Shown: positions 10,554-19,890, counted from the first letter of the stretch. The stretch: DNA of 64,000 bases from Leptospira sp. WS4.C2 (GCF_040833985.1 NZ_CP162139.1:1446001-1510000); one strand, 5' to 3'. Made by a program: numbers and translations. The notes: generated by a model from the sequence alone, not told the origin.

Positions 10554-11899
10554 TGCCAAAGGTTAAGGAAAAAACCGAAGAGACACCGAAGTCGTTTTTT
10601 ATCACGACTCTCGGTTGTCCTAAAAATACCGTTGATTCGATGGCCATGCACCAGTCGTTACTGAAGGAAGGTCTTCTTCCTGCGGCAGGTCCTGAAGCCA
10701 GTGATTTCCACTTAGTCAATACTTGTACTTTTATCCAAGATGCCACCAAAGAAACCATCCAAACTATTTTGGATTCTATCGATATCAAAAAGAAGAACAA
10801 ACAAAAGTTAGTGGTTGTGGGTTGTTTTGCAGAACGTGCAGGAAAGGAAATTTCCGACGATCTTCCCGAAGTGGACCTCCACTTTGGAACCGGTAAATAT
10901 GATAAAGCAGGGGAGATTTTACGTAAAAACTTTCCTCTAGAATTCAAAGACCTAACCGAATTCAATGCCGATCTTTTGGAAAGGCTTGTTACAAGTAAGG
11001 GAATTGAAAACTATTCCAAACCATACTCTTATGTAAAAATTTCTGATGGTTGCAACAGAGGTTGTCACTTCTGTATCATTCCTAATTTACGAGGGAAGTA
11101 TCGAGATACAGAAAGTTCTGATGTTTTAGAACAAACAAAACGTGCTGTGAGAGCAGGTTCCAAAGAGATTTGTCTTGTTTCACAAGACACTGTGTTTTAT
11201 GGAAAAGACACGGACAAACTTTTGGATTTGGTGCGTTCGGTTGCGGATGTAGAAGGATTAGAACTCTTGAGACTTCTCTATCTTTACCCAGACAAAAAAA
11301 CAGAAAAGTTACTCGATCTTTATAAAGAAATTCCTAAAATTGCCCCGTATTTGGAAAGCCCATTGCAACATGTTTCCAAGTCTGTTTTAAAATCCATGAA
11401 TCGTACCGGCGAATACTCTTACTTCAAATCTTTATTCCAAAAAGCAAGGGACCTTCGGCCTGAATTGGAAATTCGCACATCCTTTATCCTTGGTTTCCCT
11501 GGGGAAACAATGGAAGATGTGGAAGAGATCATTCGTTTTGTCGAAGATGTAAAACCGGAAAAGGTAAATCTTTTTCCTTATTCCCCACAAGAGGGAACGA
11601 AAGGTGCGACCATGGATGGACAAATCAAAGACAAAGAAATTGCACGCCGTGTGAACTTGGTGCGTGATGCCTATCTTGGAACTTTGAAATCCATTCACCA
11701 AAATCGAATTGGAAAAATTTATCCCGCTGTTGTGGACGAGGTTTTGGAAAAAGGAGCCATGGTTCGAAGGTTCCAAGATGCTCCTGAGATTGATGAAGTT
11801 GTCTATGTAGAAGATATGGGTTTGAAACTCGGCCAGTTCGGTCAGGTTCGTGTGGACTCTTTTTTTGAATTAGATATGGCAGGGACTTGGGTGGTTTGA
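10553..11899 (+). CDS. rimO: Ribosomal protein S12 methylthiotransferase RimO
   Basis: RimO is a radical-SAM enzyme that methylthiolates an aspartate of ribosomal protein S12. The 448-residue protein has the N-terminal UPF0004 domain with three cluster cysteines at about 22 (TTLGCPKNTVDS), 58 and 91. The radical-SAM motif CNRGCHFC has cysteines at 167, 171 and 174, and is followed by IIPNLRGKYRD. A C-terminal TRAM domain follows. The LGCPKN start and IIPNLRG stretch favour RimO over its relative MiaB. It overlaps the RodZ-like gene by one base, and pgsA starts two bases after it. Confidence 0.93.
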   Translation: MPKVKEKTEETPKSFFITTLGCPKNTVDSMAMHQSLLKEGLLPAAGPEASDFHLVNTCTFIQDATKETIQTILDSIDIKKKNKQKLVVVGCFAERAGKEISDDLPEVDLHFGTGKYDKAGEILRKNFPLEFKDLTEFNADLLERLVTSKGIENYSKPYSYVKISDGCNRGCHFCIIPNLRGKYRDTESSDVLEQTKRAVRAGSKEICLVSQDTVFYGKDTDKLLDLVRSVADVEGLELLRLLYLYPDKKTEKLLDLYKEIPKIAPYLESPLQHVSKSVLKSMNRTGEYSYFKSLFQKARDLRPELEIRTSFILGFPGETMEDVEEIIRFVEDVKPEKVNLFPYSPQEGTKGATMDGQIKDKEIARRVNLVRDAYLGTLKSIHQNRIGKIYPAVVDEVLEKGAMVRRFQDAPEIDEVVYVEDMGLKLGQFGQVRVDSFFELDMAGTWVV

Positions 11900-11900
11900 G

Positions 11901-12647
11901 TTGGAAGACTGGAAAACCATTGCCAATATTCCGAACCTACTCACTGTTCTACGGGTTCTTGCACTTCCATTTTTTATTTTTGCCCTCTTTCAAAAGGAAT
12001 GGGAATACCAGATTTTTGCTTTTGTTCTCTTTGCCCTTGCTTCCCTCACTGATCTTGTGGATGGATATCTGGCACGGAAGTGGAACCAACAAACAGAATT
12101 TGGAAAGTTCCTAGATCCTCTCGCTGATAAATTTTTAGTCATCGGATGTTTTGTTACCTTTTTATTCATCCACGAGCCAATTGAAGTATGGATGGTAGTT
12201 CTTATCATCGCACGCGATATGCTCATCACCTTCCTTCGTTATATTGCTGTCCGCTCTGGAAAAAGCCTTCGCACCACCATGATGGGAAAGGTAAAAACTG
12301 CCTTCCAGATGGGAGCCATCCTTATGATCCTTGTTGTGTTTATGCTGATCTCCGGCAAAAGACGAGCCATGATCAATGAAACATATGCTATGGGAAAACT
12401 AGCAGGTTACTCTACTTTCGAAGTAGCCTCCCAACATGCGAATGAGTTTTATACGCTTGTCAAAACTACAGAGAGTTTAAGTTTTAAAGATTTTTTTGAT
12501 TCCATAGCGTCCTTTGTTCCTTATTTCGGGATGTTATTCACAACTTTCATCACTGTGATTTCAGGACTTCGTTATATTGTGACCAATTATCAGTTGTTAA
12601 CTTTCACTAACCTAAAAAGGATTTTTTATGACCGTTCCCACAATTAA
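11901..12647 (+). CDS. pgsA: CDP-diacylglycerol--glycerol-3-phosphate 3-phosphatidyltransferase
   Basis: PgsA makes phosphatidylglycerol phosphate, the committed step to phosphatidylglycerol and cardiolipin, in the inner membrane. The CDP-alcohol phosphotransferase signature is complete: DLVDGYLARKWNQQTEFGKF followed by LDPLADK. N-terminal NIPNLLTVLRVLALPFFIFA is also typical. Several membrane helices flank it. At 248 residues it is longer than the usual 180-200, the extra lying in a polar loop around residues 150-195. The start is TTG 11901, two bases past the rimO stop. Its 3' end overlaps trpD by 20 bases. Confidence 0.93.
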   Translation: MEDWKTIANIPNLLTVLRVLALPFFIFALFQKEWEYQIFAFVLFALASLTDLVDGYLARKWNQQTEFGKFLDPLADKFLVIGCFVTFLFIHEPIEVWMVVLIIARDMLITFLRYIAVRSGKSLRTTMMGKVKTAFQMGAILMILVVFMLISGKRRAMINETYAMGKLAGYSTFEVASQHANEFYTLVKTTESLSFKDFFDSIASFVPYFGMLFTTFITVISGLRYIVTNYQLLTFTNLKRIFYDRSHN

Positions 12648-13656
12648 GGAAATCCTCGGGCAAGTTGTGTCCGGCCACCACCTTGTGGACACTCACGCAG
12701 AACATTTTTTAAGCAAAGTAATGGATGGGGATGTTCCTGAGCCAGTCCTTGCTTCTTTTCTCACAGCCATGAAAATGAAAGGGGAAACCACGGACGAATT
12801 GTACGGATTTGTTCGAGCGATGCGTAATCATGCAATCAAACCCTCTAAAAAATTTGATTTTGATTTTTTAGACACTTGTGGGACAGGAGGGGACGGCAAA
12901 GGCACTTTGAATGTATCCACACTTTCGGCCCTCACTTTGGCAAGTCTCGGCTTTAAAGTTGCCAAACATGGAAATCGTTCTGTATCTTCACTTTCGGGAA
13001 GTTCCGATATTCTTTCTGGCCTTGGTTACAAACTCGATCAGTCCACAGCAGATTCGGAAGCAGAATTCCTTCGCACGGGGTTTGTGTTTTTATTTGCTCC
13101 CGCTTGGCATCCTGCAATGAAGTATGCTGGACCCGTTCGTACCGCTCTCGGATTTCGGACTTTTTTCAATTTGATTGGACCTCTCTCCAATCCCTTTTCC
13201 CCCTCCCACCAAATTGTGGGAGTGTATGATAAGTCTCTCTGTCTACCGATGGCAGAAATTCTCGGAAGGCTTGGTTCCAAACGAGCCATTGTCTGCCATT
13301 CACAGGACGGGCTCGATGAGTTTTCTATCTTTGAAGGAACCGATTATGCCTATTTTAATGGAAAGGAACCAGTTGAATTGTCCTTTGATCCTGTGGAATT
13401 GGGCCTAAATTCCAAGGAATTGGACAGAAATACAGTGTTCTCCTCTTCGAAGGAAGGGGCGGAATCCTTATTTCGGGCAGTTCTCGACCCAAGTGCATCG
13501 ACTGGGGGAACGGCAATGGTTGCCCTGAACGCGGGGGTAGCCATGTTTTTACTCGGTGCCGTCAGTGATATACGAACAGGGTACGAAACTGCCAAAGCGG
13601 CTCTCCTTGAGAAAAAAGTTCTCCGATTCGTTCGTGAAACATTGAATTTAACATAA
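12628..13656 (+). CDS. trpD: Anthranilate phosphoribosyltransferase
   Basis: TrpD transfers phosphoribose to anthranilate, the second step of tryptophan synthesis. The 342-residue protein has the PRPP motif DTCGTGGDGKGTLNVST, the KHGNRSVSSLSGSSD segment, and the RTALGFRTFFNLIGPLSNP motif, all diagnostic. It is not among other trp genes. Instead it overlaps the end of pgsA by 20 bases and precedes yajC, so expression is probably tied to a membrane-biogenesis operon. The catalytic motifs are intact and there is no sign of decay. Confidence 0.96.
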   Translation: MTVPTIKEILGQVVSGHHLVDTHAEHFLSKVMDGDVPEPVLASFLTAMKMKGETTDELYGFVRAMRNHAIKPSKKFDFDFLDTCGTGGDGKGTLNVSTLSALTLASLGFKVAKHGNRSVSSLSGSSDILSGLGYKLDQSTADSEAEFLRTGFVFLFAPAWHPAMKYAGPVRTALGFRTFFNLIGPLSNPFSPSHQIVGVYDKSLCLPMAEILGRLGSKRAIVCHSQDGLDEFSIFEGTDYAYFNGKEPVELSFDPVELGLNSKELDRNTVFSSSKEGAESLFRAVLDPSASTGGTAMVALNAGVAMFLLGAVSDIRTGYETAKAALLEKKVLRFVRETLNLT

Positions 13657-13682
13657 GGCCTATAAACATTGGATAAATAGCT

Positions 13683-14006
13683 ATGCTCAATTTTAATTTT
13701 TTAACACCAGATATCCTAATCCTTGCCCAAGAAGAGGGTGCAAAGTCGTCCCTACAGTCACTCATCATCATTCCGATCATGTTAGTTGCTATGTACTTTC
13801 TTGTGATCCTTCCAAACAAAAAAGAAGAGAAGAAACGGAAAGAAATGATCACCAATCTCCAAAAAGGGGATAACGTTGTGACCAATAGCGGCCTTCATGG
13901 TAAGATTGTTGAGTTCAAAGACAATAACGAAACTGTCGTTTTGAGTGTTGCTGCGAACACTAACGTCACATTTGAAACTAGCGCTATTCTGAAGAAGAAA
14001 GCCTAA
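13683..14006 (+). CDS. yajC: Preprotein translocase subunit YajC
   Basis: YajC is the small single-span partner of SecDF in the inner membrane. The 107-residue product has one hydrophobic segment (LIIIPIMLVAMYFLVILPNK) followed by the basic KKEEKKRKEMITNLQKGDNV and VTNSGLHGKIVEFKDN, the typical family sequence. It is encoded just before secD and secF, with one unknown gene in between. Length is normal. Confidence 0.95.
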   Translation: MLNFNFLTPDILILAQEEGAKSSLQSLIIIPIMLVAMYFLVILPNKKEEKKRKEMITNLQKGDNVVTNSGLHGKIVEFKDNNETVVLSVAANTNVTFETSAILKKKA

Positions 14007-14007
14007 G

Positions 14008-14646
14008 ATGAAACGGCTCTTCTTAGTTTCCCTAGTATTCTGTTTTTCGGCCTCCCTCTTTGCGCAAGAGGGATTGGATTTTTTAGATAAGGTCAATGAT
14101 AAACCAAAATCGACAAGCACCAAACCGAAAGAAGAAACGAACGTAACCACAACTAAAAAACAAACCAGTGTTGTGACTACAACCTCACCGACTACGGGAA
14201 AAAAGAAGAGATCCAAAAAGAAATCCAAACAAAACCAACTGGCAACAACTACGGAGACCCTTCCGCAAAACACCAATTTGGCTGTGAACCCGAACTCAAA
14301 CACTACGGTAACGGATAAATCCTTTCCTGGTTTGGAAAAACAACCTGTTGTTCTAGAAGAAGAGGAAGTGGTAAATAACGGTTTGTGGATGGATTCTAGT
14401 GTTTCTGTGGAACCATCAGGTCTTCCTGGATTTTCTGCTGATTTGAAAGTCGGAAAAACAGAAGGTTCCAACCAAGCACCGAATCTTTCCTCAAACAAAG
14501 AATCTGGAAAATCACTCTTTAATTTCTCTGATTTTTTTGCTAAATATAAAAAAGCGATGATGATCCTTGGGATCATCATACTCTTTGCTTTTTACAGACT
14601 TAGATCCGCTCGCCCGGGATCTAGTAGTCGTTCTTATAGAAGATAA
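14008..14646 (+). CDS. Unknown exported protein between yajC and secD
   Basis: No family was recognised. The 212-residue protein has an N-terminal signal peptide (RLFLVSLVFCFSASLFAQ), then a long low-complexity stretch rich in Thr, Ser, Lys and Asn (about 35-110) with a basic patch GKKKRSKKKSKQNQ. Near the C-terminus is a membrane segment (AMMILGIIILFAFYRL, about 178-195) with an Arg/Ser-rich tail (SARPGSSSRSYRR). Topology would place the disordered part outside the inner membrane. It starts one base after the yajC stop and ends 21 bases before secD, so it may be an accessory or assembly partner of the SecDF-YajC complex. That role is inferred from position only. Confidence 0.8.
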   Translation: MKRLFLVSLVFCFSASLFAQEGLDFLDKVNDKPKSTSTKPKEETNVTTTKKQTSVVTTTSPTTGKKKRSKKKSKQNQLATTTETLPQNTNLAVNPNSNTTVTDKSFPGLEKQPVVLEEEEVVNNGLWMDSSVSVEPSGLPGFSADLKVGKTEGSNQAPNLSSNKESGKSLFNFSDFFAKYKKAMMILGIIILFAFYRLRSARPGSSSRSYRR

Positions 14647-14667
14647 TAATTTTAGGAGCAAACTAAC

Positions 14668-16602
14668 TTGCAATCGTATCGACTATTGATTCTTCCTTTT
14701 TTGATTCTGGCAGTTTCCTTTACAATCCTGTATCCGAACTTTGCCGATCGCACTTTAAAGATCGTTGTGAGAGAAGATGTATATGCACTTCCTGAAGCCG
14801 ATCAAAAAATATTGGTAAACGCGCTCTTTGAGCGTTGGGCAAAAGATTACGGTAAAGCTTCCGGTTGGACCATTGAACCACAAGGAACACTCCCACCAAA
14901 AGAAAATCCCTTTTATACTGTGAAAGGAAGGTTCATTACTTCCGCAAAGATCAATCAGATCTCTCAAGAAAATCAGTCTTTAGTAAGCGAATCTAAAAAC
15001 AAATTAGAACCCACATGGATTGAAGAAACAATTCGAGGTGGTAAGTCTTTATCCATTAAATTGGGCCTCGATTTACAAGGTGGGATGCGTGTGGTTCTCA
15101 AAGGAGACTTTGATGATTACACTTCTAAACTTAAAGATATATATGCAAAAGAATTATCTGAGCTAAACGTAACCTTAAATAATCCTGCGACAAAACCAGA
15201 AGACAAAGAAAAAGCAAAGTCTAGACTCTCAGAAATTGAATCTAGTTTTGATCTTTCCCCCATGCGTAAAATTGTAGAATTAGAAAAAGCGAAGATGATT
15301 ATTGACAATCGTCTTACCACGCAAAACCTAACGGAACCACAAGTTCGTATCCAAAAAGAACAAGATGCCATTGAAGTATCTCTTCCAGGTGTTTCCAATT
15401 CTGCTGCTATTTTAGAAATTTTACAGAACACTGAAACTGTGGAATATCGATTAGAAGAACCAACTCCTTTTGTTTTTAAAGGCCAAATCGCAGATAGTGA
15501 ACGCCGGATGATGGATTTAGGCAAACGAGAAAACACTGACATTTATCTTTTCCAAGAACTTGTGAAAAACAAGGCTGGGAAAAAAGCGCAAGATGCGTTT
15601 TTAGAAGGTTTGGAAAAAAAATACAATATCCCTAAAGACTTTAAAGTTTATGCCATGTGGGCTCGGGGAAATTCTGCTAAGTCGGCACTCCTCCCTCGTA
15701 GTTTTGTGGTTTTGGAACGTAAAATTGCCCTTTCTGGGAATGATATGACCAATGCGCAACCATCTTATAATTCCAATTCGTATGGATGGATGGTAAGTTT
15801 TACTCTTACTCCCAATGGTGCAGAGAAATTTTTTGATCTTACTTCAGAAAATCGCGGACGTAACCTAGCGATTGTTTGGGGGGATAAAGTGATCTCCAAT
15901 CCAGTCATCAATGATCCCATTGCTGGTGGTCGGGCTGAGATTTCTGGAAGTTTCTCCGAACAAGAAGCCATTCGATTGGCTAACGTAATTTCGGAAGGTG
16001 CACTTCCCATTCCTTTATCAGTTTTGGAAATGCGATTCATTGGACCGACATTAGGAATTGAATCAATCGAAGTGGGAGTCAAAGCCGTTGCGATTGGATT
16101 CTTTTTGGTGATGGTTTATATGATATTCTATTACAGGTTAGGTGGATTCATTGCCGACCTTTCCCTGCTTATCAATTTAATCATCCTGGCAGCACTTCTG
16201 ACACTTATGGACTTTACTTTAACACTTCCGGGAATTGCAGGGATTATTTTGACTGCGGGTATGGCGGTGGATGCAAACGTAATTATCTATGAAAGGATCC
16301 GAGAAGAAATCGAAGAGGGCAGAGCACTTTCAATAGCTGTCACTCGTGGTTTTGAAAACGCATTCTGGACCATTATGGATGCAAACGTTACCACACTCAT
16401 TGCGGGAATTCTAATGATTCGTCTTGGAAATGGACCAATCAAAGGTTTTGCGATCACACTTTGTTGGGGTATTGTTACCACTCTCTTTACATCGCTTTTC
16501 CTTTCACGATTATTTATGGAACTGACAGTCAACCGATTGGGTGTCCATCACTTGAACTTAAGACCTTTCTTCTTTGGGAAAAAGGAGACTAAAAATGCAT
16601 AA
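14668..16602 (+). CDS. secD: Protein translocase subunit SecD
   Basis: SecD, with SecF, uses the proton gradient to pull secreted proteins out of SecYEG. The 644-residue protein has an N-terminal membrane segment, the motif LKLGLDLQGGMRVVL in the form IKLGLDLQGGMRVVL (about 130-144), a large periplasmic head, and five or so C-terminal membrane segments with GIILTAGMAVDANVIIYERI. The start is TTG 14668, with AGGAG 10 bases upstream. A region rich in charged residues near 150-215 looks like an insertion in the periplasmic head. Confidence 0.96.
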   Translation: MQSYRLLILPFLILAVSFTILYPNFADRTLKIVVREDVYALPEADQKILVNALFERWAKDYGKASGWTIEPQGTLPPKENPFYTVKGRFITSAKINQISQENQSLVSESKNKLEPTWIEETIRGGKSLSIKLGLDLQGGMRVVLKGDFDDYTSKLKDIYAKELSELNVTLNNPATKPEDKEKAKSRLSEIESSFDLSPMRKIVELEKAKMIIDNRLTTQNLTEPQVRIQKEQDAIEVSLPGVSNSAAILEILQNTETVEYRLEEPTPFVFKGQIADSERRMMDLGKRENTDIYLFQELVKNKAGKKAQDAFLEGLEKKYNIPKDFKVYAMWARGNSAKSALLPRSFVVLERKIALSGNDMTNAQPSYNSNSYGWMVSFTLTPNGAEKFFDLTSENRGRNLAIVWGDKVISNPVINDPIAGGRAEISGSFSEQEAIRLANVISEGALPIPLSVLEMRFIGPTLGIESIEVGVKAVAIGFFLVMVYMIFYYRLGGFIADLSLLINLIILAALLTLMDFTLTLPGIAGIILTAGMAVDANVIIYERIREEIEEGRALSIAVTRGFENAFWTIMDANVTTLIAGILMIRLGNGPIKGFAITLCWGIVTTLFTSLFLSRLFMELTVNRLGVHHLNLRPFFFGKKETKNA

Positions 16603-17533
16603 TATCAATTTTACAAAGTATAAATACTTTACTCTTAGTTTTTCATTGTTTGCGATTGTTTTCGGATTTGTTGTCACCTTCGCAAAGTATGGTGGGTTTG
16701 CACACTCACTGGATTTTAATGGCGGACTTCGAACCGTCCTAGAACTTCCGGCAGACAAAACTCGAAATGATTTAGAAGGATACTTCCAAAATAAAAAAAT
16801 TGAAGCCGTCGTTATCCTTTTAGAAAAAGAAAAGAATATTTACCAATTGGATATCGGACTTGGATCGTTAGATACCATCGAATCTTTGTATAAAGAAATT
16901 CCAGAAGAAAGTAGAGAATCTTCTACTTCTGCGATTGATCGCTTCGTGCAACTCGTAAGATACGAATACAAACTTCCGAAAGAAAAAGTTCTCTCTGCAG
17001 ACCAAGTGGGTGCGGTAGTTGGTGGTGAGTTAACAGAAGTGGGGATTACACTTCTTTTAACAACGCTTGCCATCATTCTTTTGTATTTGAGTATTCGTTC
17101 TCAGTTTAAGTTTGCTTTGGCATCTTCCATCGCCCTTGTCCATGATATTCTGATGACACTGGCTCTGATTGGGTTTTTACAAATCAAACCAAGTGTTCCG
17201 ATCATTGCGGCCCTTCTCACTCTCCTTGGTTATTCCATTAACGATAAGATTGTGGTGTTTGACCGAATCAGGGAGAATGCTCATGGAAAAGACAACTTAG
17301 CACTTTCCAATATCATCAATGTTTCCATCACACAAACTTTGGGTAGAACCATCAATACTTCCTTTACCACAATGATTTCCGTTGTGGCCATCATTGTGGG
17401 TGGGGCAGTGGAATTGTATGATTTTGCTTTTGTCCTTCTTTTTGGAGTGATTGTGGGAACTTATTCTTCGATTTACATTGCAGCTCCCATTTCTGAGATT
17501 TACGACCAACTCAGGAAAAAAAGATTCGCATAA
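16595..17533 (+). CDS. secF: Protein translocase subunit SecF
   Basis: SecF forms the inner-membrane export motor with SecD. The protein (312 residues from ATG 16595) shows the N-terminal helix, the HSLDFNGGLRTVLELP motif, and the C-terminal bundle with ALLTLLGYSINDKIVVFDRI and LGRTINTSFTTMISV, which are hallmarks of SecF. The frame extends upstream to 16574, but AAAGGAG at 16580-16586 sits 8 bases before ATG 16595 and makes that the better start. The gene overlaps the end of secD by 8 bases. Confidence 0.96.
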   Translation: MHNINFTKYKYFTLSFSLFAIVFGFVVTFAKYGGFAHSLDFNGGLRTVLELPADKTRNDLEGYFQNKKIEAVVILLEKEKNIYQLDIGLGSLDTIESLYKEIPEESRESSTSAIDRFVQLVRYEYKLPKEKVLSADQVGAVVGGELTEVGITLLLTTLAIILLYLSIRSQFKFALASSIALVHDILMTLALIGFLQIKPSVPIIAALLTLLGYSINDKIVVFDRIRENAHGKDNLALSNIINVSITQTLGRTINTSFTTMISVVAIIVGGAVELYDFAFVLLFGVIVGTYSSIYIAAPISEIYDQLRKKRFA

Positions 17534-17543
17534 CAAAACGTTT

Positions 17544-18785
17544 ATGAATGCAGAGAAACGAAAGGAAACTTATTCTCTGCATTCTCTTCTCGGGTTTTTG
17601 GCAATGGGAAAAACCGGGCCCAATCCACCCGTCTCAGCCGTATTAACCGATCCCGAGGGCTCTGTCTTGGCAAGTGCCCATACCCAAGTTTATGGGGGAA
17701 ACCATGCAGAAAGGGAACTTTATTCTCGTTACCCAAATCCCAAGGCCGATGAAATCCTTTCTGTCAGTTTAGAACCGTGTACCCATTTTGGAAAAACTCC
17801 ACCTTGCCGTGATTTGGTGATCGAAAGAAAACCAAAGGAGATCAAACTCGGCTGGAAAGATCCCAATCCTTTGATTCAATCAGGAGACTGGGAAAAGTAT
17901 ACAAAGGTCGGAATTTCAGTTGCCCTCGACCCCATGCTTGCAAAAGTTTCTCTCCCTTACTTACAAGGATTTTTAACAAGAATCCAAACGGGACGCCCTT
18001 GGGTTTGGATTAAATCTGCCACTTCCATTGAGGGAAATTTTGCCTCTCAGGATAAAAAAAGAGAAAGGGTAAGTTCGGAAGAAATGGATCTCACCTTACA
18101 GCTCTTACGTGCCAAAGTGGATGCGGTTGCTGTAGGCCCGGGAACAGTGGTTTCTGATTCTCCTTCCCTTCACTTTCGGATCACCGAGGAAATGTTCCTT
18201 TCGCAAAAGCCGGGAAAACGAATCACAGAATTAGAACCTTTTTTTGAAGCAGGCTCTGGTCTTATCTCTTCTTTATTACAATACGCAAAGGAAACGGCAG
18301 AAATCCATCGGTTAGAAGAAAATCTTTACCAACCATATCGTGTCTTTGTTTTAGATCCGAATCACCTTCCTTCGGATCTGTTCTTTACAAAACAGATTGA
18401 ACTTACAGAACGGATAGGTGAAAAAAAATGTATCTTTTTTATGATCACAGAGGATGATACAGAAGCTTTCCCCATAGAATTGGAAAATCGAATCCAATCC
18501 CTATCTCGTTTTGAAGGAGTGAGCCTTCTTTCCAGTGACGGTGGTAAATTTTTAGAGATTTTGGGTGGGCTTGGGATCAATACTTTGTTATGCGAATCCG
18601 GCAATTTTTTCCCCTCATTTTTAAATGAAGAACTCAGCGAATCAGATCGAATCATCGAGATTCGAAATGAAGAAAAATCCATACCCGAAGGAATTCCATT
18701 TGTTTATCAGAACGAGTTTTTGATTTCGGAATACCAAGTCGGAACGAACCGTATTTTGATTAGAAAACCGCCAAGGAGCACTTAA
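17544..18785 (+). CDS. ribD: Bifunctional riboflavin deaminase/reductase RibD
   Basis: RibD deaminates and then reduces the pyrimidine product of GTP cyclohydrolase II. The N-terminal deaminase has the zinc motif HAE (NHAERELYS) and LEPCTHFGKTPPCRDL, with the two zinc cysteines. The C-terminal reductase half starts around GRPWVWIKSATSIEGN and has RAKVDAVAVGPGTVVSDSPS. ATG 17544 is preferred (413 residues), because the frame upstream runs into secF. The reductase half carries extra sequence compared with short family members. ribE follows after 4 bases. No FMN riboswitch was recognised upstream. Confidence 0.9.
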   Translation: MNAEKRKETYSLHSLLGFLAMGKTGPNPPVSAVLTDPEGSVLASAHTQVYGGNHAERELYSRYPNPKADEILSVSLEPCTHFGKTPPCRDLVIERKPKEIKLGWKDPNPLIQSGDWEKYTKVGISVALDPMLAKVSLPYLQGFLTRIQTGRPWVWIKSATSIEGNFASQDKKRERVSSEEMDLTLQLLRAKVDAVAVGPGTVVSDSPSLHFRITEEMFLSQKPGKRITELEPFFEAGSGLISSLLQYAKETAEIHRLEENLYQPYRVFVLDPNHLPSDLFFTKQIELTERIGEKKCIFFMITEDDTEAFPIELENRIQSLSRFEGVSLLSSDGGKFLEILGGLGINTLLCESGNFFPSFLNEELSESDRIIEIRNEEKSIPEGIPFVYQNEFLISEYQVGTNRILIRKPPRST

Positions 18786-18789
18786 GTCT

Positions 18790-19398
18790 ATGTTTACTGG
18801 TCTTGTGGAAACAATCGGAAAAGTAGTCGAAATTAAACCCATTGATTCGGGGATCCAATTCACAATCGAAACAGAATGGGAAAATCCTGATTTAAAAATA
18901 GGAGACTCTATTGCCATCAATGGGGCTTGTATGACAGTCACTGAGTTTTCTGACCTAGGGAATTTATTCAAATTTTACGCATCTTTTAAATCTTTGGAAC
19001 TTACCAACTTATCTAGGTTAGGAGAAGGGTTTACTGTCAATTTAGAAAGGGCGATGGCCCTTGGACAACGTTTTGGTGGTCATATGGTGCAGGGTCATGT
19101 GGACGGAATGGCCAAGGTCATTAGTCGAAAACAAATTGAAGCCGAAGTAGAAGAATTTTGGGTGGAAATTCCAGAAGAACTTCGGCGTTATTTTGTAAAA
19201 AAAGGATCGGTCACTTTAGATGGAATTAGTCTGACTGTGGTGGATGTTAAGGATGGAAATATCCAACTGATCTTAATTCCTGAAACAATGGAAAAAACAA
19301 ACGCTGGTACCTGGAAAAAAGACCAACGTTTGAATGTAGAAGTGGATGTACTTGCCAAGTACATTGAAAACTATTTGAGTCAAAGGTCAGGAACTTAG
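18790..19398 (+). CDS. ribE: Riboflavin synthase, alpha subunit
   Basis: This enzyme dismutates two 6,7-dimethyl-8-ribityllumazines to make riboflavin. The 202-residue protein starts with the invariant MFTGLVETIGKV and has two similar lumazine-binding halves, with GDSIAINGACMTVTEFS in the first and KGSVTLDGISLTVVDVKDG in the second, plus GGHMVQGHVDG. Length is normal. It follows ribD closely and overlaps the convergent STAS gene by 4 bases. Confidence 0.96.
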   Translation: MFTGLVETIGKVVEIKPIDSGIQFTIETEWENPDLKIGDSIAINGACMTVTEFSDLGNLFKFYASFKSLELTNLSRLGEGFTVNLERAMALGQRFGGHMVQGHVDGMAKVISRKQIEAEVEEFWVEIPEELRRYFVKKGSVTLDGISLTVVDVKDGNIQLILIPETMEKTNAGTWKKDQRLNVEVDVLAKYIENYLSQRSGT

Positions 19399-19772
19399 TT
19401 TCGTTTCAATAAATCATCGATATCAGAATCGGAGTCATTCGATACATACTTTGATTGGAAATCATTAGCATTCATGATTTCGAAAAACATATCCAGTTTC
19501 GCTAATTTGAATACATTTTGAATCATAGGTTTCATACCGACAAGAATGAGTTTCCCCTTTTTGTTTTTTAGAGAATTGAGACTTTTGATAAGAGAGCCAA
19601 TTCCCGAAGAATCGATATAGTCAAGACGGCTCATATCAATGGATACAATACTTGGATTTGGTTCGATGAGTTTGGCAAAGATCGATTCAAATTCCTCTGT
19701 GGATTCAATATCAAATTTCCCTGCAATTTCAATGGTTTTGATCTTTCCTGTTGCGTTCAGTTTCAGTTCCAC
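19395..19772 (-). CDS. STAS-domain anti-sigma factor antagonist-like protein
   Basis: The 125-residue protein is a single STAS domain: GKIKTIEIAGKFDIESTEEF, then SIVSIDMSRLDYIDSSGIGS, in which the phosphorylatable serine of SpoIIAA/RsbV-type switches falls in the DSSG motif. A hydrophobic KGKLILVGMKPM strand follows. The domain is about residues 1-105, with an acidic tail SDSDSDIDDL. Such proteins are dephosphorylated by SpoIIE-type phosphatases and release an anti-sigma factor or another partner. The gene is on the opposite strand between ribE and ribBA. A SpoIIE-type phosphatase is encoded at about 37 kb, but pairing is unproven. Confidence 0.88.
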   Translation of the reverse strand: MELKLNATGKIKTIEIAGKFDIESTEEFESIFAKLIEPNPSIVSIDMSRLDYIDSSGIGSLIKSLNSLKNKKGKLILVGMKPMIQNVFKLAKLDMFFEIMNANDFQSKYVSNDSDSDIDDLLKRN

Positions 19773-19890
19773 AAGGCCTCCGATCCGGATTATTTAGACA
19801 AAAGAAAGGGGAAAAATCAATGAATTTCTTTGGGAATCTTCTTTAATTCGGAACGGCTTTCAGAGTTTTAGTATATAGAGGCCTTCCCCT

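Noticed and set aside
17451..17543. N-terminal extension of ribD into secF
   Set aside because: The extra 31 residues are out-of-frame secF sequence and do not resemble RibD.
19773..19890. FMN riboswitch before ribBA
   Set aside because: The gap is only 118 bases and none of the conserved riboswitch segments could be seen.
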